Positions 8,606 through 14,977 of a stretch of 29,892 nucleotides of DNA are shown piece after piece. The notes under the pieces are model-generated. The model was not told the DNA's origin. It ran no database searches and worked only from the letters and a program-made list of their open reading frames with translations. The translations under genes were made by a program, and so were the position numbers. Within the stretch, counting starts at the first letter, position 1, and each line of letters opens with the position of its first letter. This DNA is from Thermoplasmata archaeon (GTDB lineage Archaea > Thermoplasmatota > E2 > DHVEG-1). The DNA is taken from the NCBI GenBank assembly GCA_003651045.1, contig QMTJ01000001.1, positions 1 to 29,892 of the forward strand, in the 5' to 3' direction.

Positions 8606-8708
8606 GATTTTTTGTTCCTCCATTTTTTTTAGAAAACTAAGAAAATGTATCTTTAGTTAAAGCGGTATCTCTATTTTTTATAAAATGGTATCGGTATAGC
8701 TTCTTTTT

Positions 8709-10034
8709 TTAGATAATCTTGGTTTTTTCGTTAAACCTTATGTTCAGTTTTTCTAACTCATCAAGTATCGGGTTGTATATCTCAGGTATAACCGGGATAT
8801 GTACACCTATAGGTTTTATGTCTCCTTGTAGAATCATTTTCACAGCTATAGCGGCTGGTAGTGCAACAGTTCGTGCAACAGCAGTGTCACCACCTGGTAC
8901 ACCATAGTCAAGTAGAGTAGATGTTATGTATTCTTTTTTGTTGTTGTATTCTGCTATGAACTCATGATGCATGATTACCATGTCTCTATCGTTTTTACTT
9001 AGAGACATTTTTTTAAGCATGAGCAGTGTGAGATAATCTAAGGGGTTATCCGCGTTTTCAGGTAAGGGTTCGTCGCTGAATAAACCAAGCCATTCAAGTC
9101 GTTTTATAATTGCAGAATACGTTTTTAGATTAAGGAATCTCGCTGTTTCCTCTATGGTATTATCTCCCTGTGTTTTGATTAAATGTTTTGTCATTTCACC
9201 ATAGGTTCTACCAGAGAAACTTTTTAAGGGTTTATCGTTCAACCACCCAAGTGCTGCTATGCTTCTCATGGTTTCACACCATCCTACCATTCTAAATGTC
9301 CCTCTGTAAACGGTTTTTGCATCCTTAAGACCGTATATCTCCTTGTATGGTAGAGAATCCCTGTTAGGGTAGTTTTCAAACGATCCAACATCAGGGACAT
9401 CCTGGATGATGTAGTGCTCAAAAAGTTTTTCACCAGGGATTGAAATCGTTTCTCCGTTTTCCAACCATTTTGCTGCATTACGTGAAGCGAGTAAAACACC
9501 ACGGGGTGACCACGAGAACTTGTAACCAAAAGGGTTATTGTTTGAGTCATGAGCAGGTAATGCACCAGTTGTTGATTTAAAACTTATAATTTTTCCACTT
9601 TTTGATTCAACCTCGTGTATAACACGCATCGCTGACATGTGATCTATACCTGGATCAAGACCGCATTCATTTAATAACAAAACACCGGTGTCTTTTGCTT
9701 CTCCATCTAAATCTTTCATCTCTTTACTAACATATGAAGTAGTAACGAGATGCTTCCCATGTTTTATACATTGTTTTGCAACTTTAACATGATAAATATA
9801 AGGTAACAGACTAACAGCAACATCGTGATCCTTTACAAGTTTTTTTAACAGAACATCATCATCTTCTATATTAAAACTAACTGCTTCACCACGTGGATGG
9901 TTGTTTATTATTTTTTCTGCTTTACTAACTGTTCTACTAGCCATAGTTACATGAACACCTGTTTGATCTAGAAGATATCTAACTAGTGGTTTAGAAACCA
10001 TACCAGCGCCAAGAACCAATACTTTTTTTACCAT
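8709..10034 (-). CDS. Saccharopine dehydrogenase (glutamate-forming) / saccharopine reductase
   Basis: The enzyme oxidises saccharopine to 2-aminoadipate semialdehyde plus glutamate, or runs in reverse. The N-terminal Rossmann fold has VLVLGAGMVSKPLVRYLL at 5-22 with MASRT after the second strand. The saccharopine dehydrogenase signature NECGLDPGIDHMSA lies near 122-135. The substrate domain contains STGALPAHDSNNNPFGYKFS and KEIYGLKDAKTVYRGTFR. The length of 441 residues matches the Lys9 type and the C-terminal half of the animal and plant bifunctional enzyme AASS. It is followed by the lysine aminotransferase gene after about 100 bp and preceded by the lysine-ketoglutarate reductase gene after 83 bp, all in the same direction. 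GGAG upstream of the ATG is distant (about 15 nt). Confidence 0.93.
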   Translation of the reverse strand: MVKKVLVLGAGMVSKPLVRYLLDQTGVHVTMASRTVSKAEKIINNHPRGEAVSFNIEDDDVLLKKLVKDHDVAVSLLPYIYHVKVAKQCIKHGKHLVTTSYVSKEMKDLDGEAKDTGVLLLNECGLDPGIDHMSAMRVIHEVESKSGKIISFKSTTGALPAHDSNNNPFGYKFSWSPRGVLLASRNAAKWLENGETISIPGEKLFEHYIIQDVPDVGSFENYPNRDSLPYKEIYGLKDAKTVYRGTFRMVGWCETMRSIAALGWLNDKPLKSFSGRTYGEMTKHLIKTQGDNTIEETARFLNLKTYSAIIKRLEWLGLFSDEPLPENADNPLDYLTLLMLKKMSLSKNDRDMVIMHHEFIAEYNNKKEYITSTLLDYGVPGGDTAVARTVALPAAIAVKMILQGDIKPIGVHIPVIPEIYNPILDELEKLNIRFNEKTKII

Positions 10035-10117
10035 AACCTATTCTTCAACTCCTTTCAACAAAAATTTTTTTTAGATACAATAAAACAATCATGGTAGACA
10101 CCGGAAAAGAAACAAAC

Positions 10118-11416
10118 CTATAAAAATCTACTCATATATTGATAGGATGAAGTAAGTTTTCCATGAAGGAGTATCAATGCTTTTTTAATCTCAATAGGTA
10201 AATCTATGTTTTCAAAATCAACAGAGTAATCAGCTTTAACAATATCTGGGATGAAACGTAAAAGTGTTTCACTGAAACTCTGTGAAGACTCACGTGGTAG
10301 CTCACAGGGTAAATTGTCAACAGCCACAACTGCAACACCGTCACCCTTGTAACTATCTATGATTTCATCCCTAACGGGGTCGTAAACAAAAACTGGATTA
10401 TCAGGTGTCGTTGTTTTCTCTGTGAACTCAATAGCACCGTTTATATCTACACTGATATCACCTACAACTTGTAGTTTCATCTTATTAGAAAAATTTTTTT
10501 TCAAAAAACTTTTAGTAAAAAGACGAGGGTATTTCTCCTCCCAGTAAATACAGTTCATAAGGATAGAGAGAAAAGGAATATATTGATGAAAAACTGATTC
10601 ATATAACCGTGGGTTATTATAGTACTCCTGAAGATCAAAACTTGTAGTGTTTGAAACACGTTTAACCATGTGTTCTTCTTTGAAAACTACTTTGTATATA
10701 ACATTATCAGAGTAACCCCTGTGGATGTTTTCAAGCTCATCAGGTTTGATTTCTTCTACAGGTAAAACATCAAGTATTTCTTGTGCACCTTTTGACACGT
10801 TACCGTAACCTGCAAAACCTACAACTATTGGTGCTATATCTTGAGGTATACCTTTTTTTTCAATTTCTTCTTTTACTTTTTTTAAATGGTTTTTTATTTC
10901 ATTAAGACCTGTATAATATATAGTTTGTTTAACCTGGGTAAACGGGTTTTCTATGCCTTTCCATTTAAGCCTCTGACCGAAAACCCATAGTGTATCAACC
11001 ATACCAGCGAGACCAGCGTAACGTCCGAAGAAAACTAATCGTCGACCATGTTCATCAACTATTTTTTCATAATCAATTAGGTTACAACCTAGTTCCATCA
11101 TTTTTTTCAACATAGGCATATTATATTTCTGCCCTTTGATTGTATGGGAGAAAAACACATAGGTTTTACCTGGTTTAAAAAAATCAATTGGTATTTCTTT
11201 AACAGCAAAAACAACATTAGCAGGGGATAAATCTTCACTTACTGTTGCTCCTGCTTTTTTGTATTCTTCATCTGTGAATACTCTAATTTTTGAAGGTTGA
11301 ATTATTGTTTCTATCCCGTGTTTTTCTTTTAAAATTTTTACATGCTCTGGGGTTATCGGTACGCGTCTCTCCCAACGGTTTTTATCTTCTCTACGTATGC
11401 CAAGTTTGAAACTCAT
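10118..11416 (-). CDS. Lysine-ketoglutarate reductase (saccharopine-forming), AASS N-terminal type
   Basis: The enzyme condenses lysine with 2-oxoglutarate and reduces the imine to saccharopine using a nicotinamide cofactor. The N-terminal half is an AlaDH/PNT-type domain (GIRREDKNRWERRVPITPEH). The catalytic Lys and His of the saccharopine dehydrogenase family are present as K73 in VKEIPID and H91 in FFSHTIKGQ. LIDYEKIVDEHGRRLVFFG and FAGYGNVSKGAQEIL follow, the latter being the dinucleotide-binding loop. The C-terminal GDISVDINGAIEFTEKTT and the tail match the LKR half of plant and animal AASS rather than fungal Lys1. GGGAG lies 11 nt before the ATG. It is the first gene of the lysine set; a TATA-like TTTTAAATA at 11467-11475 is available upstream. 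Confidence 0.92.
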   Translation of the reverse strand: MSFKLGIRREDKNRWERRVPITPEHVKILKEKHGIETIIQPSKIRVFTDEEYKKAGATVSEDLSPANVVFAVKEIPIDFFKPGKTYVFFSHTIKGQKYNMPMLKKMMELGCNLIDYEKIVDEHGRRLVFFGRYAGLAGMVDTLWVFGQRLKWKGIENPFTQVKQTIYYTGLNEIKNHLKKVKEEIEKKGIPQDIAPIVVGFAGYGNVSKGAQEILDVLPVEEIKPDELENIHRGYSDNVIYKVVFKEEHMVKRVSNTTSFDLQEYYNNPRLYESVFHQYIPFLSILMNCIYWEEKYPRLFTKSFLKKNFSNKMKLQVVGDISVDINGAIEFTEKTTTPDNPVFVYDPVRDEIIDSYKGDGVAVVAVDNLPCELPRESSQSFSETLLRFIPDIVKADYSVDFENIDLPIEIKKALILLHGKLTSSYQYMSRFL

Positions 11417-11466
11417 AAATAGACAACTCCCTTTTTTTGAATTAGGAAAACTTTCATCTTTTTGAA

Positions 11467-11475
11467 TTTTAAATA
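11467..11475. promoter_or_regulatory. AT-rich TATA-like element between divergent genes
   Basis: TTTTAAATA lies in the 151 bp gap between the minus-strand lysine-ketoglutarate reductase gene and the plus-strand membrane protein gene. It reads as a TATA-like element on either strand. On the minus strand it would give a leader of about 28 nt that includes the GGGAG ribosome-binding site. It may serve one or both genes. Confidence 0.35.
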
Positions 11476-11567
11476 TGTTACTATAATATTAAAGAGAAAT
11501 AAGGTATTACAGTTTTTTAAAGAGAAAAAATTTTGAAAATATTCAAATACTGCATAAAGGATACTTA

Positions 11568-12032
11568 TTGGTTGAGGAGGGTGTTAATATAAAGGTTTCA
11601 GATCGAAAAATAGTTGGTTATACCTTGTTAGTTATTGGTTTATGTATCATAGGTTATAGTGTATTTTCAGTGTTGACTGTGTTTAATGGAGATGAAAAAG
11701 TACCTATTGAAATACTTCATAGTGAAGGTACAACAGGTACTCAACAAACTATTGATCTCTCTAGTGGTACTCCTTCAATTCCTATAGATTTTACTCAGAT
11801 AATGACTCCATTATTCCCAGCGTTTAACGTGTTGATATGGATAGCGATAGCGTTTTTCCTTGTATCTGCTGGTGCACGTATCGCCTTAATTGGTGTTAAA
11901 TTAATAGATACCTCTCCTAATACCGCTGTTGCAAAAACTAGGGGAAAGGAGAAGGATAAACAGATACATATGATGAGGAAAGAGAAAGTCGAGGAAAAAG
12001 AGGAGGATTTAAAAGAACAACAGTCTCAATAA
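11568..12032 (+). CDS. Small two-pass membrane protein with charged C-terminal tail
   Basis: I do not recognise this family. The protein has two hydrophobic helices at about residues 15-38 and 83-107. They are joined by a Thr/Ser/Gly-rich loop of about 45 residues that should face outside. A cytosolic tail (120-154) is very rich in Lys and Glu, with a likely short coiled coil (MMRKEKVEEKEEDLKEQQ). The only fitting start is TTG at 11568, preceded by AAAGGA about 8 nt upstream; the first ATG is far downstream, past the first helix. It stands alone between divergent and convergent neighbours. No enzymatic motif is visible. Confidence 0.7.
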   Translation: MVEEGVNIKVSDRKIVGYTLLVIGLCIIGYSVFSVLTVFNGDEKVPIEILHSEGTTGTQQTIDLSSGTPSIPIDFTQIMTPLFPAFNVLIWIAIAFFLVSAGARIALIGVKLIDTSPNTAVAKTRGKEKDKQIHMMRKEKVEEKEEDLKEQQSQ

Positions 12033-12051
12033 AAAAAACGTTCATTCTCTC

Positions 12052-12066
12052 TTTTTTTTGTTTTTT
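12052..12066 (+). terminator. T8/T6 tract after the membrane protein gene
   Basis: After the stop at 12032 there is an A8 run, then T8 (12052-12059) and T6, just entering the end of the convergent eRF1-like gene. It is a plausible U-tract terminator on the plus strand; the A8 run could act on the minus strand. Confidence 0.35.
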
Positions 12067-13138
12067 ATTTAAACCTTAAAAGCCCGGCGACATGCCCAAG
12101 ATTAGCTATTTCTTCATCATCTGTGAACTCGACTTCTGCATCTGTTCTTTCAGCGAATTCTATTATTTCTTCTAACATATCTACTTGTGATGTTTTTTTA
12201 CCACAGTAAGGGCAATGTTTTTTAAAACCTGTCTCAACTATTTGACAGTTTTCGCATATCCAACCTGGGAGTTTATAGTTTTTTTGAATAATAAGTATCT
12301 CTATTTGACCGTTTTTTGCAGCGTCTATAGTATCTTTGACGCCGTAGACCGCTAATCCATCTTTTAATATTTCTTCTTTTAAATGTTGAACTATTTCATA
12401 GCTTGTTCTTTTTTCTTTTTCAGAGATCAAATGAAGAGAATTTTTTATAAGTTTGTCTTCGTCATCCATGTCAATATCTATTACATCAATGATTTTGTTT
12501 CTTAAGTTTTTAGGGAGCATATCGATAAACTGGTTTTTACTAGTCCCGGGTCCAGCGATAATGATTTGTTTATCAGATCTTTTTTCTAACTCTTCCACTA
12601 CTTCTGAAAAAAACGTATGTATAGCTCCTTTTCTTAGTCTATTAAAACGCGCTTGTGACCATCCACCTTTTTTATGTTTATTCATTATATCTTTAGAGAG
12701 TTTTTTGATATTATCAACTCTTCCTAGTGATATTGAGAATATTTTTGCATAGTTGGAATTAATTAAAACCAGTGTGAAGGATTCCCATTCATCAAGTAGT
12801 CTAGCGAGTGGCCGTAGATATGGGGAAGAATCTACAATTAACAAGTTTTCAACAGGAGTGGTTAGAGAAATATATTTTTGGAAATTATGTTTATGGGAAG
12901 CAAAAACAGCTATATTGTTACCAATATTTTTCTTAAGGATGTTTTTTATGTCATCCATGGTAGCGTTGAAATTTTTTTGTTCTTCTCCTTTTAAAACAGA
13001 GTTACATGCTTTTATTCTATGGTCGATAAACTTTTTATCGGTACCTTTTGAGAAATACAATGTAACATATGTATCTTCGCTATCAGGGTCGTAAACCCTC
13101 GATAATTCTTTAATAAACTCGTTAAGATCTTCTACCAT
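12065..13138 (-). CDS. eRF1-like protein (Vms1/baeRF-type) with GGWSQ loop and zinc ribbon
   Basis: The domain order matches archaeal release factor 1 and Pelota relatives. There is an N-terminal domain, a central domain with FTLVLINSNYAKIFSISLG and the loop KKGGWSQARFNRLRKG (G158, G159, W160, S161, Q162), and a C-terminal eRF1_3-like domain. That last domain holds a Cys4 zinc ribbon (C295, C298, C309, C312). True eRF1 has GGQ in the loop. Here two residues separate GG from the Gln, as in the Vms1/ANKZF1 and baeRF group, some of which cut peptidyl-tRNA on stalled ribosomes. The likely role is ribosome rescue or quality control, rather than stop-codon recognition, because the N-terminal domain is short and lacks a visible NIKS motif. 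It is monocistronic, facing a convergent membrane protein gene. Confidence 0.8.
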   Translation of the reverse strand: MVEDLNEFIKELSRVYDPDSEDTYVTLYFSKGTDKKFIDHRIKACNSVLKGEEQKNFNATMDDIKNILKKNIGNNIAVFASHKHNFQKYISLTTPVENLLIVDSSPYLRPLARLLDEWESFTLVLINSNYAKIFSISLGRVDNIKKLSKDIMNKHKKGGWSQARFNRLRKGAIHTFFSEVVEELEKRSDKQIIIAGPGTSKNQFIDMLPKNLRNKIIDVIDIDMDDEDKLIKNSLHLISEKEKRTSYEIVQHLKEEILKDGLAVYGVKDTIDAAKNGQIEILIIQKNYKLPGWICENCQIVETGFKKHCPYCGKKTSQVDMLEEIIEFAERTDAEVEFTDDEEIANLGHVAGLLRFK

Positions 13139-13263
13139 TTAAACTAATCAACTCTAAGGAAACAAGGAAATCCTTTATTATAATTATCCAACAACATGTC
13201 ATTTTATAATATACCATCATGTTTCACAATACTCTTTTTTTACTTTCAGTAAACCCCAGGTAA

Positions 13264-13275
13264 TGAATAAATACT
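13264..13275 (+). promoter_or_regulatory. Candidate TATA box of the Cas4-like gene
   Basis: AATAAATACTT lies about 30 nt upstream of the ATG at 13303, and no Shine-Dalgarno precedes that ATG, fitting a leaderless archaeal transcript. Confidence 0.35.
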
Positions 13276-13302
13276 TGAGGATGTTGTTACAAGTATCTGA
13301 AT

Positions 13303-13581
13303 ATGGGAAAGATTAAAACAATTGAGAAAAAGAATGACAATGTTATCACTGCTTCTGAAATAGGGCAGTTTTGTTATTGTTCAATGTCCTGGTATCTACA
13401 AAGACAGGGGTATAAACCAAGATCTGAATCAATCAACATGGGCTGGGAGAAACATATAGAACTTGGTGATTTAATGGATTCTACACAAAAAAATATCAAA
13501 AAATCAAAAATATTTGGTAGTGCTGGGTATATTTTACTAATTATAGCGTTTTTAATCTTACTATTTGAGGTGATTTTATAG
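13303..13581 (+). CDS. N-terminal part of a membrane-anchored Cas4-like protein (split)
   Basis: This 92-residue ORF carries the start of a Cas4/RecB-type fold: ITASEIGQFCYCSMSWYL (C24, C26) resembles the N-terminal Cys region of Cas4, followed by MGWEKHIELG. It ends with one hydrophobic helix (about 73-92) and a stop at 13579-13581. The next ORF, in another frame, begins with a second hydrophobic helix and supplies the nuclease core and the C-terminal Cys cluster. Together they look like one nuclease with a membrane hairpin inserted between the N-terminal Cys motif and the catalytic core. One extra T in the T4 run at 13574-13577 would join them into one 270-residue protein. Either the gene is broken or shifted here, or two subunits are made. 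Confidence 0.7.
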   Translation: MGKIKTIEKKNDNVITASEIGQFCYCSMSWYLQRQGYKPRSESINMGWEKHIELGDLMDSTQKNIKKSKIFGSAGYILLIIAFLILLFEVIL

Positions 13582-13592
13582 AAGTAGAAAAC

Positions 13593-14114
13593 ATGATATT
13601 ATTTGTTATATTTTTTACGTTGTCAATAATGTTTATTTTGATATCGAAATCTATGCAGAGACGTGTTAGAAAAATGAAAAATAACCATGGAATTGTAAAA
13701 GGAGAGATAATATATACTGATTTGAATAAACCTGCGAAATCTTTTTTTTCAAAAAAATATAGGATCACTGGTAAACCTGATTATATAGTAGTAAAAGATG
13801 AAAAATGTTTACCTGTGGAGTTAAAAACCGGTGGTTATACTAAGCCACAGTGGAATCATATACTCCAGTTAGCAGCATATTGTCAATTGTTAGAGGAAAA
13901 CTATGGAGGTTTTGTACCTTATGGTATTCTTGTATACAATAATCGGTTTCAATACAAAATACCGTTTAACCCAAGGGTTAGATTTGAACTTGAGAATACA
14001 ATAAATGAAATGAGACATTTAATTAAAACAGGTGAAATTTATGTTAACCATGATGATCCAGGTAGATGTAAAAATTGTTCAATGAGAGAATATTGTAATG
14101 TGAGTATATCATAA
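13593..14114 (+). CDS. C-terminal part of a membrane-anchored Cas4-like PD-(D/E)XK nuclease (split)
   Basis: After one hydrophobic helix (residues 1-19) and a basic stretch comes a PD-(D/E)XK core. GKPDYIVVKDEKCLPVELKT gives the catalytic Asp, Glu and Lys. A QLAAYCQLLEE helix with the Q-x3-Y pattern of RecB/Cas4 nucleases follows. The C-terminal CKNCSMREYC would join a Cys of the N-terminal part to ligate a 4Fe-4S cluster. No Shine-Dalgarno lies at normal distance; GAGGTG at 13567-13572 is about 20 nt before the ATG. The frame is open from 13569, so the N-terminal helix is probably entered by a frame change or by coupled reinitiation. No cas1, cas2 or CRISPR array is nearby, so a stand-alone DNA-processing role is inferred. 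Confidence 0.75.
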   Translation: MILFVIFFTLSIMFILISKSMQRRVRKMKNNHGIVKGEIIYTDLNKPAKSFFSKKYRITGKPDYIVVKDEKCLPVELKTGGYTKPQWNHILQLAAYCQLLEENYGGFVPYGILVYNNRFQYKIPFNPRVRFELENTINEMRHLIKTGEIYVNHDDPGRCKNCSMREYCNVSIS

Positions 14115-14170
14115 AAAAAAGAATAAATAAAGGGTTGAAAGAAGAAAAAGATTTTTTTTTGTTATACATG

Positions 14171-14203
14171 ATATAGTTTATATCTTTTTTATAAAAACTA
14201 TAT
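14171..14203. repeat. Perfect 9-bp inverted repeat with 15-nt spacer
   Basis: ATATAGTTT (14171-14179) pairs exactly with AAACTATAT (14195-14203). It lies in the 155 bp gap after the Cas4-like gene and 67 nt before the next small ORF. It could be an operator, a terminator hairpin, or chance in AT-rich DNA. Confidence 0.4.
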
Positions 14204-14269
14204 TTTTTAAAAAAGTTAATAAATAATTTTTTTATTCTATTAGAAACCGAGGGAGGAAAAAGAGGTTTT

Positions 14270-14485
14270 ATGAGAGAGGAGTTGACTTTTGAAGATGGAG
14301 TTTTACTTTGTAAACATATTTATCAAACCGTGGTTGAAAAAACACTTAATGGTGTTATAGAACAGGATCAAATCTTTATCACGGCGCATGAGATGTTGAG
14401 TAAAATATTAGATGATTTTAAAAACGAGAGAGTGGATGAGCTGCTTCATATTTTCAACATGGAAGATATTTATACTATCATATAA
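14270..14485 (+). CDS. Small acidic helical protein, unknown function
   Basis: I do not recognise this 71-residue protein. It is acidic and predicted mostly helical by eye, with no membrane segment, no Cys pair and no enzyme motif. A GAGGGAGGAAAAAGAGG purine tract ends a few nt before the ATG, a strong ribosome-binding site, which supports a real gene. The upstream gap has a perfect inverted repeat and AT-rich stretches; an A7-TGG-T7 element follows the stop. Confidence 0.6.
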   Translation: MREELTFEDGVLLCKHIYQTVVEKTLNGVIEQDQIFITAHEMLSKILDDFKNERVDELLHIFNMEDIYTII

Positions 14486-14503
14486 AAAAATGGTTTTTTT
14501 GAA
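14486..14503 (+). terminator. A7-TGG-T7 element after the small acidic ORF
   Basis: A run of A, the bases TGG, then T7 lies right at the stop codon and can fold into a weak stem ending in U. A near copy is at about 14845-14863, suggesting a recurring terminator form in this genome. Confidence 0.35.
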
Positions 14504-14523
14504 TAGATAGAAGTTGCTTTTTT

Positions 14524-14721
14524 TTATTTTTTCTTGAATATTAGATCAAAAGCCTCATTTAGAAAAGCTCTCTCCTCCGGTGTTGGAGACCAGCTGAAAC
14601 CGTTTTCGTCTTTTATAAAATTTGGTGCATTTGGATCAAAACGTGTCAGGAGGTTTAAAGCACCAGTATGCGGATCTCTACTTATTTCAAGTTTTATATG
14701 AATATTCTCATTTTTATCCAT
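14524..14721 (-). CDS. Small conserved-looking hypothetical protein
   Basis: The 65-residue protein has a beta-rich first half (KLEISRDPHTGALNLLTRFD) and a Trp-containing second half ending in a helix (SPTPEERAFLNEAFDLIF) and a Lys-rich tail. I do not recognise it. An ATG at 14733 would add MRIP, but GAGGAT lies 6 nt before the ATG at 14721, which I prefer. It has no signal peptide or membrane segment. It is monocistronic and convergent with the 71-residue ORF. Confidence 0.6.
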   Translation of the reverse strand: MDKNENIHIKLEISRDPHTGALNLLTRFDPNAPNFIKDENGFSWSPTPEERAFLNEAFDLIFKKK

Positions 14722-14733
14722 AGGTATCCTCAT

Positions 14734-14977
14734 CCTAGTTTTTTATTTTTTTTTTGTTTGATAGGAATAGGTTTATAGGACTTATATTTTTTCTTTTTTT
14801 ATTAAGCGAGTGAAACATGCTCTCTTTTTTGGTTTCATGTTGATAAAAAAAATGGTTTTTTTGTTTTTGGAATAATTTTTTGGTATAATAGAACAGAGAG
14901 GGGGGGTTAGTTTTTTAAGAAACCTTTATGTTTTTAAAATAATTAAAGGTGGTTGATTAGTTGGAGAGAACGGTCTA
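14734..14977. other. AT-rich 244-bp gap between divergent genes
   Basis: This is the longest gap of the window. It contains T-rich runs that may include promoter elements for both flanking genes, an A/T-tract element at about 14845-14863 (near copy of 14486-14503) and a G7 run near 14902. No gene, tRNA fold or longer repeat was seen. Confidence 0.4.

Noticed and set aside
13303..14114. A CRISPR-Cas locus around the Cas4-like ORFs
   Set aside because: There are no regularly spaced repeats and no cas1, cas2 or effector gene within the window. Cas4-like nucleases also occur alone.
14734..14977. A tRNA or small RNA gene in the longest gap
   Set aside because: No cloverleaf or GTTC-type T-arm was found; the region is T-rich and low in complexity.
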